From positions 1 to 52,193 of the forward strand of contig NZ_JACUTY010000008.1 in NCBI RefSeq assembly GCF_014859555.1: 52,193 nt of DNA, in the 5' to 3' direction. The notes under the pieces are model-generated. The model was not told where the DNA came from and ran no database searches. It was given only the letters and a program-made list of their open reading frames with translations. A program made the translations under genes and the position numbers. This document shows positions 15,979 to 26,359 of the stretch, one piece after another (the stretch's first letter is position 1; every line of letters begins with the position of its first letter). Origin of the DNA: Thiomicrospira sp. (GTDB lineage Bacteria; Pseudomonadota; Gammaproteobacteria; Thiomicrospirales; Thiomicrospiraceae).

Positions 15979-16503
15979 GTGTCTAAGCTGTCAGAAGAAG
16001 ACAAATTACTGTTTGCGCAAGCAATGGAGGGTGCGGTACCGATCAATACTTCGGAAAAAGCAACATTAGCACGCCCAAAGTTAAAAGCCAAACGACCTAA
16101 AACATCCCATATTGACCTGATTGAAGCTAACAATGTTGAGTCGGTTGAAGCCGTGAGCGCACATCAAAGTTTGTTATTTCATGAAAAAGGTTTACGTCTA
16201 CAAGATCTCAGTCGATTACGCAAAGGCGAGTTCAGCATTCAAGCACGGTTAGACTTGCACGGCGATACCGAAGAGGTTGCGCAGCCGCGATTATTACAAT
16301 TTATTCAACAAAGTTATTTAGCAAACTACCGATTTGCTTTAATTATTCACGGCAAGGGGTATAACTCGGATATCGACTACCCTGTACTAAAAAACCTTGT
16401 CAATCAAACCCTTAGAGCTTTACCGCAGATAGTAGCCTTTTGCAGCGCACAACAAAAAGATGGCGGAACCGGAGCAGTTTATGTGCTGCTTAAAGCGCAT
16501 TAA
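15979..16503 (+). CDS. Smr-domain protein (SmrA/SmrB-like)
   Basis: This 174-residue protein has a basic N-terminal region (KRPKTSH) followed by a C-terminal Smr domain from about residue 90. The signature LDLHGDT and the catalytic-loop HGKGYNS are both present, ending in GGTGAVYVLLK. Stand-alone Smr proteins are nucleases: E. coli SmrB cuts mRNA at collided ribosomes, and SmrA nicks DNA in vitro. The GTG start is supported by AAGGA about nine bases upstream. It diverges from surE and converges with ftsB. Which Smr subgroup it belongs to is not decidable by eye. Confidence 0.85.
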   Translation: MSKLSEEDKLLFAQAMEGAVPINTSEKATLARPKLKAKRPKTSHIDLIEANNVESVEAVSAHQSLLFHEKGLRLQDLSRLRKGEFSIQARLDLHGDTEEVAQPRLLQFIQQSYLANYRFALIIHGKGYNSDIDYPVLKNLVNQTLRALPQIVAFCSAQQKDGGTGAVYVLLKAH

Positions 16504-16534
16504 GGTTTTAAAGAATATAAAGATTGAACACAAG

Positions 16535-16548
16535 CACCAGGCCTGGTG
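16535..16548. repeat. Iterated palindrome, 14-base symmetric copy
   Basis: The core is at 16537-16546, between the convergent Smr gene and ftsB. No other recognisable signal lies in this short gap. Confidence 0.9.
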
Positions 16549-16565
16549 GTTGTGATTGAAAGTGA

Positions 16566-16928
16566 TTAATCGTTGTGAATACGGTTAATGGGTTGAGGGT
16601 TTTCAATAACCGGCGTGGCCGATTGATCGGGTGACGGCGCCACTACATTAGTGGGTTTAATTTCTAATAACTGAACAAATACTTCATCTTTTGCCACCAT
16701 ACCCAAACGTTGACGGGCAATGGTTTCGACTGCGGTATCACCAGATTGCAAATCCAGCACTTCTTGTTTCAGCAAAGCATTCGTGTTTTGACGTTCATCA
16801 ACTTGAGTTTCAAGCTCAACCAAACGCGACTGTAATGAAAAAACCTCGCCCAAGCCTCCATTAGAAGACAATAGGCGAGCTAAAGATAAAAACAGTAAGA
16901 CGGCGAGGATAATTAAAAATACTCTCAT
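16566..16928 (-). CDS. ftsB: Cell division protein FtsB
   Basis: This 120-residue bitopic protein has a short cytoplasmic tip, a transmembrane helix (about residues 3-20) and a heptad-rich periplasmic coiled coil (LQSRLVELETQVDERQNTNALLKQEV). The conserved TVETIAR.RLGMV-type motif follows (here AVETIARQRLGMVAKDE). FtsB binds FtsL and FtsQ in the divisome. The C-terminal ~25 residues are proline- and asparagine-rich and poorly conserved. It follows eno by 14 bases, as in Pseudomonas. The usual next gene, ispD, is absent. Confidence 0.92.
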   Translation of the reverse strand: MRVFLIILAVLLFLSLARLLSSNGGLGEVFSLQSRLVELETQVDERQNTNALLKQEVLDLQSGDTAVETIARQRLGMVAKDEVFVQLLEIKPTNVVAPSPDQSATPVIENPQPINRIHND

Positions 16929-16942
16929 CCGTCTTTACCCGA

Positions 16943-18244
<1,302 letters not shown>

Positions 18245-18300
18245 TTAAAATTAAACTTACTATAAAACCACATCAAAAAAGCAGTATAAAACCTGCTTAT

Positions 18301-19137
18301 TTACATCAAATCGTTTTCAACAAAACCGTATTTTTTAACCGTATCATCTAGCGCTTTTAGCACCTCCAATACCGGCTTTAAATTATGCAACGGCCACATA
18401 TTTGGGCCATCGCTTTTAGCGTTAACTGGGTCTGGATGGGTTTCCATGAACACACCTGAAACGCCAGCGGCGATCGCTGCACGGGCTAACACGGGTACAA
18501 ATTCACGCTGTCCACCCGATGTCGAACCTTGACCACCCGGCTGCTGAACTGAGTGGGTTGCATCAAACACGACCGGACAACCCGTCTGGCGCATAGACGC
18601 CAAACCACGCATATCTGACACTAGGGTATTGTAACCAAATGAAGTGCCACGATCACACACCATAATCTGCTCGTTGCCCACTTCGCGCGCTTTCGCGACC
18701 ACTTGATCCATATCCCAAGGCGCTTGAAACTGGCCTTTTTTGATATTAACCGGAATACCTTGGCGGCATACGTTTTGAATAAAGTTAGTTTGACGCACCA
18801 AAAAAGCTGGGGTTTGCATCACATCCACCACCGACGCGACTTCGCTTAAAGGCGTATCTTCATGCACATCGGTTAAAACCGGCACACCAATTTCGTCTTT
18901 TACTTTTTGCAAAATACGCAGGCCTTCATCAATGCCTAAACCACGGAAACTAGCGGTAGACGAACGGTTCGCCTTGTCATAAGACGATTTAAAAATAAAA
19001 GGAATGCCTAGCGAGTCGGTCAACTCTTTTAACTGCCCGGCCGTATCAATCGCTAACTGCTCAGATTCAATCACACAAGGACCGGCAATTAAGAAAAACG
19101 GTTGATCAATCCCGACATTAAAATTACAAAGCTTCAT
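18301..19137 (-). CDS. kdsA: 3-deoxy-8-phosphooctulonate synthase
   Basis: This 278-residue enzyme condenses PEP with arabinose 5-phosphate to make Kdo-8-phosphate for the LPS inner core. Family motifs are GPCVIESEQ near residue 19, [19 protein letters not shown], the metal/PEP region [11 protein letters not shown] and ERGTSFGYN in the form DRGTSFGYN, then [11 protein letters not shown]. The length matches E. coli KdsA. It is preceded by pyrG (13-base gap) and followed by eno (77 bases). Confidence 0.98.
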   Translation of the reverse strand: MKLCNFNVGIDQPFFLIAGPCVIESEQLAIDTAGQLKELTDSLGIPFIFKSSYDKANRSSTASFRGLGIDEGLRILQKVKDEIGVPVLTDVHEDTPLSEVASVVDVMQTPAFLVRQTNFIQNVCRQGIPVNIKKGQFQAPWDMDQVVAKAREVGNEQIMVCDRGTSFGYNTLVSDMRGLASMRQTGCPVVFDATHSVQQPGGQGSTSGGQREFVPVLARAAIAAGVSGVFMETHPDPVNAKSDGPNMWPLHNLKPVLEVLKALDDTVKKYGFVENDLM

Positions 19138-19150
19138 ATTGATTCCTTAA

Positions 19151-20773
19151 CTATTTGTTTGTTTTAGCCGCTTGCACAAAGGCACTAAAAAGCGGATGAC
19201 CGTTACGCGGCGTAGACGTAAATTCGGGGTGGAACTGGCAAGCCACAAACCAAGGATGATCTGGAATCTCAATGGATTCAACGAGATGACCATCTTGCGA
19301 ATGCGCTGAAAACACCAGGCCTGCTTGCTCTAAACGACTAATATAGCCGTCGTTCATTTCATAACGATGACGATGACGTTCGCGAATTACATCTTTGGCG
19401 TAAATTCCGGCCAACTTTGTACCCGTCTTAACCACACAGTTTTGACCACCTAAGCGCATCGTACCGCCTAAATCAGAGGTTTCATTACGCTCGACTTTGT
19501 CGCCCTTCTCATCCGTCCATTCGGTAATCAAGGCCACCACAGGATGCGGTGTATTTGCATTCAGCTCAGTGCTGTGCGCCTTTTCTAAGCCTGCAACATG
19601 ACGCGCGTATTCGACTACCGCCATCTGCATACCTAAGCAAATCCCTAAATAAGGCTTTTTCGATTCACGTGCATATTGAATGGCTAAAATTTTACCTTCA
19701 ACCCCGCGTTCACCAAAGCCACCCGGCACTAAAATCGCGTGCATACCTTTAAGCTGATCAATGCCAACCTTTTCGAGTTCTTCTGAATCAATGTAATGAA
19801 TTTTGACCCGCGTGCGCGTGTGAATGCCGGCATGCAATAAGGCTTCAATTACCGATTTATAAGCCTCGGTAAGATCCACATATTTGCCAACCATCGCAAT
19901 ATTGACTTCATCTTGTGCGTTGAGCTGGGCATCCACTACTTGATCCCAATCCGATAAATCAACCGGTTTAAGATCTGTCATCTGTAGTTTTTTAACCACC
20001 AAATCATCCAAACCTTGCTCATGCAACATACGCGGAACTTGATAGATAGACTTGGCATCCAGTGAGCTAATAACGGCTTTTTCTTCCACATTAGTAAATA
20101 ACGCAATTTTGCGTTTTTCACTCTCACCTAATGGGATTTCAGAGCGACAAATCAACACGTCGGGCTGAATGCCGATAGAACGTAATTCTTTAACCGAGTG
20201 TTGAGTCGGTTTGGTTTTAACCTCACCTGCCACCGCAATATAAGGTAATAGGGTTAAATGCATAAACATCGCGCGTTCACGACCAACTTCAACGCCCATC
20301 TGACGAATGGCTTCGAGGAAAGGCAAGGATTCGATATCCCCCACCGTGCCGCCGACTTCGACAATCGTTACATCAAAACCATCGGAGGCTAATTTGATAC
20401 GTGTTTTAATTTCGTCGGTAATGTGCGGAATCACCTGTACGGTGCCGCCTAAATAGTCTCCACGACGTTCACGACGAATCACCGTTTCATAAACCTGACC
20501 AGTCGAAAAACTATTGCGTTTACCGCATGGGCGTTGCACAAAACGTTCGTAATGACCCAAGTCCAAATCCGTTTCGGCGCCATCATCGGTGACAAAGACT
20601 TCACCGTGTTGAAGTGGGCTCATGGTACCTGGGTCCACATTAATATAAGGATCCATCTTCAGCATACTGACTTTAAGGCCCCTTGCTTCTAGCAGAGCAC
20701 CTAAAGACGCGGCGGCAATGCCTTTACCCAAAGAAGACACTACACCACCGGTTACGAATATAAATTTAGTCAT
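19151..20773 (-). CDS. pyrG: CTP synthase
   Basis: This 540-residue enzyme aminates UTP to CTP with glutamine. The synthetase domain (1 to about 265) has [13 protein letters not shown] and the P-loop-like [13 protein letters not shown]. The class I glutaminase domain has the PGGFGERG oxyanion region, nucleophile Cys379 in GICLGMQ and the HPEF His/Glu pair near the C-terminus. A gap of about 110 bases upstream separates it from tilS and could hold a promoter, although I see no convincing one. CTP is needed by cdsA and by Kdo activation. Confidence 0.98.
   Translation of the reverse strand: MTKFIFVTGGVVSSLGKGIAAASLGALLEARGLKVSMLKMDPYINVDPGTMSPLQHGEVFVTDDGAETDLDLGHYERFVQRPCGKRNSFSTGQVYETVIRRERRGDYLGGTVQVIPHITDEIKTRIKLASDGFDVTIVEVGGTVGDIESLPFLEAIRQMGVEVGRERAMFMHLTLLPYIAVAGEVKTKPTQHSVKELRSIGIQPDVLICRSEIPLGESEKRKIALFTNVEEKAVISSLDAKSIYQVPRMLHEQGLDDLVVKKLQMTDLKPVDLSDWDQVVDAQLNAQDEVNIAMVGKYVDLTEAYKSVIEALLHAGIHTRTRVKIHYIDSEELEKVGIDQLKGMHAILVPGGFGERGVEGKILAIQYARESKKPYLGICLGMQMAVVEYARHVAGLEKAHSTELNANTPHPVVALITEWTDEKGDKVERNETSDLGGTMRLGGQNCVVKTGTKLAGIYAKDVIRERHRHRYEMNDGYISRLEQAGLVFSAHSQDGHLVESIEIPDHPWFVACQFHPEFTSTPRNGHPLFSAFVQAAKTNK
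19315..19324. repeat. Variant palindrome CCAGGCCTGC inside pyrG
   Basis: One base differs from the core. It lies in the C-terminal glutaminase half of pyrG. Confidence 0.6.
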
Positions 20774-20885
20774 TATTCACACTTTGTAGATAATTTAGAG
20801 AAGCTCGCCAACTATTCCTTTTAAGACGACCGGCGATTTCAGAGCTCAGAATGGAAACAAATTTTAACCTAAAAGCCGCCTGGCT

Positions 20886-22199
20886 TCAATTTAAACCCAC
20901 TAAGTTTAATGCTTTTTCATCAGATTTCGCCTGAAACCCATCTAAGGTTCGATAACCAACAATCACCGCGAGTTTAGAATTAATTTCGACCACCGGCCAA
21001 TTATGACGTTGCCAAGGTGGAATTTTCTGGGTTTGAAACCATTTTTTAAGTGAATCGCGATTTATCTCATCGTCTTCATGCAGCGAACGTAGCCGGACTT
21101 CATTATCTGACTTCAACCAATATTCGGCCAAGCCTTGTCCGACCGTTGGCTGCAACTTAATGCCATGCTTTTCCCAGTCCGAATCCTGCTGGATCAAAAC
21201 ATTAAACGGTGGCTTGATCGCGGAGTCATCAAGCAGGTAAATCCAGTTCTGATAACGTCGGATTTCGGTTTGCTTAAGTTTTCGTTTGGGTTGCGCGTTT
21301 GAATTTTCGTTAAACGCGTCAAACCGCAGCCAATCTAAACTTGCCTGATCAATTGAAATTTGATGAAAATGTTTAAACCAATAACGCAATAAATTTTTTT
21401 GCCGAGTCCAACTTAGTTTTTGCAGTTCCCGCCAATTGAACCGAGCTACGTCGTGCTCAATTAGAGCTAAATCATTTTGCGCTAACTCTTGAAGCAATTC
21501 AGCCGCTTCAGCTTGATGCCTACTCGCCTGAGCTAACTTGGCTTGCGGATTCGACCAGGCCTGGTCAAGCAGGGGTAATAATTGATGGCGAATAAAATTG
21601 CGCCGAAATTCAACATACTGGTTAGTCGGGTCTTCTACCCAACGTAATTGATGCTGTTTGGCATAGGTTTGAATCGCATCATAACTTGTATTTAATAAAG
21701 GACGCACCAACCAGGCCTGGTGGTTAGCTGAGTCGGTTTGATTATTTAAGACACGCCACTGCGGCATCGCACTTAACCCCTCTAGACCTGCGCCACGCAT
21801 TAAATTTAACAACAAGGTTTCGGCTTGATCTCGCTGATGATGGCCAGTGCAAATTACCTCATTAGCGCCCAGCCACTTTTCAAAAGCTTGATAACGCGCT
21901 TTTCGTGCAGCTGATTCGATATTCTGGCTTTTATCAACCGCGACATACTCAACCTGAAGTGGCACCTGAAGTTGATTACAAACCGCCTGACAATGCGTCA
22001 CCCAATCATCCGCTTCGGCTTGCAAACCGTGGTGCACATGAATCGCGTTTAATTCAACTTGAACCGGTTTAAGCTCAACCAAACACTGCAATAAAACATG
22101 CGAATCCAGTCCGCCGCTGTAGGCCAGCCAGACTTTTGATGTTTGAAGCGATTGATAAAATAGTTCAACGGCTTGCGTGACGGATTGCGAGGTTTGCAT
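20886..22199 (-). CDS. tilS: tRNA(Ile)-lysidine synthase
   Basis: This 437-residue enzyme converts C34 of the CAU-anticodon tRNA(Ile) to lysidine so that AUA is read as isoleucine. The PP-loop motif SGGLDS is at 28-33. GHHQRDQAETLLLNLMRGAGLEGLS-like and R-rich ATP/tRNA-binding motifs follow, shown here as the segment around residues 119-143. The C-terminal TilS domains are present (LRSLHEDDEIN, then WQRHNWPVV). Two exact copies of the repeated palindrome lie inside the gene, both read as QAW, at positions that are not conserved catalytic sites. accA lies upstream, separated by an intrinsic terminator. Confidence 0.95.
   Translation of the reverse strand: MQTSQSVTQAVELFYQSLQTSKVWLAYSGGLDSHVLLQCLVELKPVQVELNAIHVHHGLQAEADDWVTHCQAVCNQLQVPLQVEYVAVDKSQNIESAARKARYQAFEKWLGANEVICTGHHQRDQAETLLLNLMRGAGLEGLSAMPQWRVLNNQTDSANHQAWLVRPLLNTSYDAIQTYAKQHQLRWVEDPTNQYVEFRRNFIRHQLLPLLDQAWSNPQAKLAQASRHQAEAAELLQELAQNDLALIEHDVARFNWRELQKLSWTRQKNLLRYWFKHFHQISIDQASLDWLRFDAFNENSNAQPKRKLKQTEIRRYQNWIYLLDDSAIKPPFNVLIQQDSDWEKHGIKLQPTVGQGLAEYWLKSDNEVRLRSLHEDDEINRDSLKKWFQTQKIPPWQRHNWPVVEINSKLAVIVGYRTLDGFQAKSDEKALNLVGLN
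21553..21566. repeat. Iterated palindrome inside tilS, copy 1
   Basis: Core at 21555-21564, symmetric over 14 bases. On the coding strand it is read as D-Q-A-W. Confidence 0.9.
21710..21721. repeat. Iterated palindrome inside tilS, copy 2
   Basis: Core at 21711-21720, 12 symmetric bases, read as H-Q-A-W on the coding strand. It lies about 155 bases from the other tilS copy. Confidence 0.9.
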
Positions 22200-22218
22200 G
22201 GTTTTGAACGTCCTAAAA

Positions 22219-22240
22219 CAAAAAAAGCGCCAGTGGCGCT
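22219..22240 (-). terminator. Intrinsic terminator between accA and tilS
   Basis: On the minus strand, AGCGCC-ACT-GGCGCT is followed by a run of T. It lies in the 54-base gap between the accA stop and the tilS ATG, so tilS expression needs read-through or its own start signal. Confidence 0.8.
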
Positions 22241-22253
22241 CTTTTCTAATGGC

Positions 22254-23213
22254 TTATGCTACGTCAAAATTACCGTAACCCATGTAACGGTCATAACGTC
22301 GTTGTACTAATTGTTCTGGCGATTGGCTTTTGAAATTCTTCAACTGCTCCAGAAGCGCTGCTTTTAAGTTATCCGCCGCGGTTCTTGGGTAACGGTGTGC
22401 CCCACCAATTGGCTCTTGCACAATCACATCCACTAAACCTAAACTGTGTAAGCGCGGTGCGGTCACGCCTAAAGCGGCGGCCGCATCGGGTGCATTCGCC
22501 GCACTTTTCCATAAAATGGATGCACAACCTTCGGGCGAAATAACCGAGTAAGTGCTGAACTGCATCATCATGGTGACATCACCTACACCAATGGCAAGCG
22601 CACCGCCCGAGCCGCCTTCACCAATTACGGTACAAATGATCGGTACTTTCAGTTCCGCCATTTCAATTAAGTTACGTGCAATCGCTTCACTTTGACCACG
22701 CTCTTCGGCATCAATTCCAGGATACGCGCCCGGCGTGTCGATAAAGGTCAGAATCGGCAATTTAAAACGCTCGGCCATTTTCATTAAACGCAATGCTTTA
22801 CGATAACCTTCTGGACGTGGCATGCCAAAATTACGACGAATTTTTTCTTTAGTATCGCGCCCTTTTTGCTGGCCAATGACCATGACCGGCTGGCCATCAA
22901 TGCGTGCTAAACCGCCTACAATGGCCGCGTCATCCGCGAACGCGCGATCGCCGTGCAACTCGGAGAAATCAGTAAAAATATGTTCAATATAGTCCAACAT
23001 ATAAGGACGCTGAGGATGACGTGCCAATTGTGAAATTTGCCAATCCGATAAGTTCTTAAAAATGCTTTCCGTCAAGCCGTGACTTTTATTTTCAAGTGAA
23101 CTTATTTCTTGCAACAAGTCAAAATCCTGACCGCCTTCTAAATGGCGCAGTTCGTTTATTTTGGCTTCTAGCTCCGCAATCGGCTGTTCAAAGTCTAAAA
23201 AATCTAATTTCAT
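22254..23213 (-). CDS. accA: Acetyl-CoA carboxylase carboxyltransferase, alpha subunit
   Basis: This 319-residue subunit transfers the carboxyl group from biotin to acetyl-CoA, together with AccD, to make malonyl-CoA for fatty acids. The crotonase-fold landmarks are intact: [15 protein letters not shown], the [23 protein letters not shown] segment (positions about 120-142), DTPGAYPG, and [15 protein letters not shown] with its oxyanion glycines. The length matches E. coli AccA (319). A hairpin terminator follows. The 135-base gap to the divergent DUF481 gene must contain both promoters. Confidence 0.98.
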   Translation of the reverse strand: MKLDFLDFEQPIAELEAKINELRHLEGGQDFDLLQEISSLENKSHGLTESIFKNLSDWQISQLARHPQRPYMLDYIEHIFTDFSELHGDRAFADDAAIVGGLARIDGQPVMVIGQQKGRDTKEKIRRNFGMPRPEGYRKALRLMKMAERFKLPILTFIDTPGAYPGIDAEERGQSEAIARNLIEMAELKVPIICTVIGEGGSGGALAIGVGDVTMMMQFSTYSVISPEGCASILWKSAANAPDAAAALGVTAPRLHSLGLVDVIVQEPIGGAHRYPRTAADNLKAALLEQLKNFKSQSPEQLVQRRYDRYMGYGNFDVA

Positions 23214-23285
23214 AATCTTGTCCTGAATAGGTTAAATCTTATATTTGCGTATTCTACCAAAAAATTTAAGCCTAAAGTCGCAGGG

Positions 23286-23314
23286 TTTAATCAAACCTAG
23301 CGAAACGTTATAAT
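23286..23314 (+). promoter_or_regulatory. Candidate promoter of the DUF481 gene
   Basis: TTTAAT (23286-23291) and a perfect TATAAT (23309-23314) are 17 bases apart and 34 bases before the ATG at 23348. Confidence 0.6.
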
Positions 23315-23347
23315 GTGCTATTCCATTTATAACCATAAAGGTCATTC

Positions 23348-24091
23348 ATGCCAAAAAATCGATTTTTATTAAGCGCCGCGTTGGCTCCCGCTCTATTCTT
23401 AAATACCGCACTGGTTAGTGCCGAAGCCTCAAATGACGAACTGGGGTTTCATGGTTCAGGTGAAGCTGGCTTTAATCAAAAAACCGGTAATGTGAATTCA
23501 GAATCTTTGTTAGCACGATTAAGTATAAATTACAGCCAAATACAAAACGATTATAAAGGCTTACTGGAAATCGAAAATAAAACTGAACAAGACGTCAAAG
23601 TTTCTGAGCGCTACGTTCTAGATTTGCAAGCGGATCGTTATTTTACTGAAGATAAAAACTACTATGCGTTTGTGAACGCACGTGGCGAACAAGATGAAAT
23701 CGCCGGTTTGGATCAAGATGTGAGTTTAACCTTGGGTTTAGGTAAGGTGCTTTATCGAACCAGTCAAACTCGGCTCAGTACCGAACTGGGTTTGGGTTAT
23801 CAAGAAGTCGATTATGTGAATGATTCTGAAAACGATTTTAACCAAACAACTGGACGTGCCAAACTTGATTTTAGCCACAAATTTAACGATAACGTTCGAT
23901 TTGTACAAGATTTAACTTACTTTACCGGCGCCGAACAGTACAAAACGGAGAGCCATTCAAGTTTACGTGTAGCCTTAAACAGTAAACTCTCGGTCAGTAC
24001 ATCCTACAAATATCGTTACAACTCCAACCCGGCGGATGCCGCTAAAAAAACCGACACTGAAACCAGTCTGAGCTTAATTTATAGCTTTTAA
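23348..24091 (+). CDS. DUF481/YdiY-like outer-membrane beta-barrel protein
   Basis: This 247-residue protein has a signal peptide (basic MPKNR, hydrophobic core, cleavage near VSAEA at about residue 26). The mature protein is built from amphipathic beta-strands with alternating aromatic and polar residues. It contains GSGEAGFNQKTGN, a typical DUF481 first strand, then strands such as YYAFVNARGEQDE and LGLGKVLYRT. It ends with the outer-membrane C-terminal signature LSLIYSF, with terminal Phe. Family members are salt- or stress-induced porin-like barrels of unclear function. It is monocistronic and convergent with ycaO. Confidence 0.85.
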   Translation: MPKNRFLLSAALAPALFLNTALVSAEASNDELGFHGSGEAGFNQKTGNVNSESLLARLSINYSQIQNDYKGLLEIENKTEQDVKVSERYVLDLQADRYFTEDKNYYAFVNARGEQDEIAGLDQDVSLTLGLGKVLYRTSQTRLSTELGLGYQEVDYVNDSENDFNQTTGRAKLDFSHKFNDNVRFVQDLTYFTGAEQYKTESHSSLRVALNSKLSVSTSYKYRYNSNPADAAKKTDTETSLSLIYSF

Positions 24092-24094
24092 ACA

Positions 24095-24106
24095 ACCAGG
24101 CCTGGT
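24095..24106. repeat. Iterated palindrome downstream of the DUF481 gene
   Basis: The exact core is at 24096-24105, starting four bases after the stop codon. A variant copy follows 15 bases later, making a near-tandem pair between convergent genes. Confidence 0.9.
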
Positions 24107-24120
24107 GCTTAAATTAACCA

Positions 24121-24130
24121 CCAGGCCTGC
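24121..24130. repeat. Variant palindrome CCAGGCCTGC
   Basis: This matches the repeat except that the last base is C. It is the partner of the copy at 24096 in the DUF481-ycaO gap. Confidence 0.7.
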
Positions 24131-24159
24131 TTTTATCAACGACTCAACGCCATTGATCC

Positions 24160-25881
24160 TTACTGATAAAAGGCCTGTTTCGCCTTGCGCGCTCGAGCAT
24201 AAACTTGCCACATCGCTTGATGACGTTGACTACCTAAAAAGGCTTGCTGACCCAATGGAATATCCCAGGCTTGTTTTTGTTGATTTAAGTGCTGCTCAAC
24301 ATTTAGCACACACTCTTCACCAAACAATTGAACCATACCCACTCGATAATCTTCCCACACCAATTCTTCAAGTTTGATATCCAGCGCAAAACTGAACGCT
24401 TCATATACTTTAGCCATAGGTTTATCTGGGTGAACATAAGCTTTACAAACTTGCAAGGAATCATAGGCCGCCGAATAATCTTGCGCCGCCAACTCAACCC
24501 AAAAACGCAAATCAATTATTTTCAAATCGTTCCATAAACACCCCGCATCTGGCATTAAGCCAATCAACGAGGCCACCCCTTGATGATCACTAAAGCCAAC
24601 CTCATCCAACAAATTCACTAATTCATTGGCTTCAGAACACTCTACGAAATGCTGAATTGCTTGACGTAATCGACGACCATCATTTTGATTTTTAACCAAC
24701 AACTCATCCATTGGATACACTTCCGACATGCCAGGGGCAACAATACGACAGGCTTTAAAGCCGTAATGTTCATAGTCGGCTAGGTAAACATCAAAACCCT
24801 GTTGAGCGGCCAAGTCCACTAACCAAGACCATTGTTGTTCAGTCGGATAATCCCAATTCCATTCGGTAAATTCGAAGTCAGGCTGATGTGAAATAAAGCG
24901 CGCGTTAATTAAGCCACTCGAATCAATAAAATGATTCTCTAAGTTTTCAGCTTCGGCCACCGCTTGTTGATCAAAGGTAGGCACTTGAAAACCATCTAAA
25001 AAGTCTAAATGACGACCTTGCAAGGATTCGGTTAAGGTGCGCTCCAAAGCGACTTCAAATATAGGATGCGCGCCAAATGAAGCAAAACACTGGCCTTTAA
25101 CTGGGTCAAACAAGGTCACATTCATGACTGGAAATTGACCACCTAACGAAGAATCTCGCACCGACACCTCTAAACCCTGCTGACGCAAAGCTGTTAGCGA
25201 CTGATAAATTGAAGGGAAACGTTTTAAGACCTGATCTGGCACTTCTGGTAAGCACAGGTTTTCAGTCAGAATTTTATTTTTCACCCAACGTTCAAATATT
25301 TCAGACAAACCTTGAACACGTGCTTCTTCAAGCGTATTGCCGGCAGACAATCCATTACTTGCATACAGGTTACTCAGTAAGTTCATTGGAAAATAGCTGA
25401 CTTCAGACGTTTTAGCATGGCGCATTTCAATCGCACGAATTTGATCGCCATCATCATTAAAACTTAACAAGTCTTTGGCTTGTAACTCATTATGTGGATC
25501 ATAAACAGACCATAATTGTGCGTCCAGACAAGATTTATACTCATCTAGTTCAAAGCGGCGTTCGGTTGGATAATACAACCAATCTGAGCCCGCCGATTCG
25601 GCTTGTAAGTAATAATCGGAGAAAAAATAGTTGGTCGACAAACGCTCTAAATACTCCCCTAACGCACTTGCCAAGGTCGCTTTGCGGCTCGCTCCCTTTC
25701 CATTCGTAAATAAACCGGGGCATACCCGGTCATGAATATGTAATGAAAAAATATTATCGACTGGGTTTAACCATTTAACCTGATTAATTTCAAACCCTTG
25801 TTGCTGCAAAATACCCTGCATAAATTCAATTGAGTTTTCAAGGCTTTCATCCTTGCCTTTAATATATGTAACTTCGCTCAC
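24160..25881 (-). CDS. ycaO: YcaO-type protein (S12 methylthiotransferase accessory factor)
   Basis: This 573-residue protein is close in length to E. coli YcaO (586). YcaO enzymes use ATP to activate amide carbonyls. The E. coli protein is linked to beta-methylthiolation of ribosomal protein S12, although its substrate is not settled. Residues about 45-90 (GLFTNGKGASRKATLASALGE) and 190-200 (GNTLEEARVQGLSEIFERWVK-like) contain the Glu and Arg motifs of the ATP site. The C-terminal ~160 residues form the TPR-like tail of the E. coli type. No thiazole/oxazole-modified microcin cluster is nearby, which supports the housekeeping type. The start is GTG. Confidence 0.88.
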   Translation of the reverse strand: MSEVTYIKGKDESLENSIEFMQGILQQQGFEINQVKWLNPVDNIFSLHIHDRVCPGLFTNGKGASRKATLASALGEYLERLSTNYFFSDYYLQAESAGSDWLYYPTERRFELDEYKSCLDAQLWSVYDPHNELQAKDLLSFNDDGDQIRAIEMRHAKTSEVSYFPMNLLSNLYASNGLSAGNTLEEARVQGLSEIFERWVKNKILTENLCLPEVPDQVLKRFPSIYQSLTALRQQGLEVSVRDSSLGGQFPVMNVTLFDPVKGQCFASFGAHPIFEVALERTLTESLQGRHLDFLDGFQVPTFDQQAVAEAENLENHFIDSSGLINARFISHQPDFEFTEWNWDYPTEQQWSWLVDLAAQQGFDVYLADYEHYGFKACRIVAPGMSEVYPMDELLVKNQNDGRRLRQAIQHFVECSEANELVNLLDEVGFSDHQGVASLIGLMPDAGCLWNDLKIIDLRFWVELAAQDYSAAYDSLQVCKAYVHPDKPMAKVYEAFSFALDIKLEELVWEDYRVGMVQLFGEECVLNVEQHLNQQKQAWDIPLGQQAFLGSQRHQAMWQVYARARKAKQAFYQ

Positions 25882-26012
25882 CGTTCCGCCTTATTAGTTT
25901 TTTGATTTAATGGATAAATAAATTTTTAATTTAACACCCGATTTACACGCTAGAATGAAACATGGCTTAATTGGTAAAATCTCTCAGCCATCATAACTTA
26001 GAGGACATAATC

Positions 26013-26294
26013 ATGAAGAAACTCGCCTTACTCGTTAGTGCATCACTAACCCTCGTTATATCCAACCCAAGCTTCGCGGGAAATCCAGAAGCGGGTAAAT
26101 CGTTACATGATGAAGCAAACTGTTTAAGATGCCATACCGCTCAACCTTACAACCCTGCTAAAACCAACACCTACGAAAAACTCGTGGCGGCCGTTAGTTT
26201 TTGTAATAACAATCTAAATGCCGGTTGGTTTGATGATGAAGTTGCAGATGTTGCGGCTTATTTAAACCAGAAATACTACAAACTTCCAAATTAA
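26013..26294 (+). CDS. Small periplasmic c-type cytochrome without a methionine ligand
   Basis: This is a 93-residue precursor. The ATG at 26013 is chosen because GAGG lies eight bases upstream and it begins a clean signal peptide (MKKLALLVSASLTL, cleavage after SFA at about residue 24). The mature protein has one heme site, CLRCH, near residues 39-43, in the class I context of NPEAGKSLHDEANC. It ends with an amphipathic helix VADVAAYLN typical of class I cytochromes. The mature part contains no methionine, so the usual His/Met heme ligation is impossible. A Cys in VSFCNNN lies near where the sixth ligand is normally found. It is monocistronic with a terminator. Confidence 0.85.
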   Translation: MKKLALLVSASLTLVISNPSFAGNPEAGKSLHDEANCLRCHTAQPYNPAKTNTYEKLVAAVSFCNNNLNAGWFDDEVADVAAYLNQKYYKLPN

Positions 26295-26316
26295 CTCAAC
26301 CATGTCTTCTCATAAT

Positions 26317-26342
26317 AAAAAGCCAGATTACTCTGGCTTTTT
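26317..26342. terminator. Bidirectional intrinsic terminator
   Basis: AAAAAGCCAGA and TCTGGCTTTTT form a perfect 11-base stem with a TTAC loop, between the convergent cytochrome gene and the secreted-protein gene. Confidence 0.92.
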
Positions 26343-26359
26343 ATATCTGGGCACCTCGA

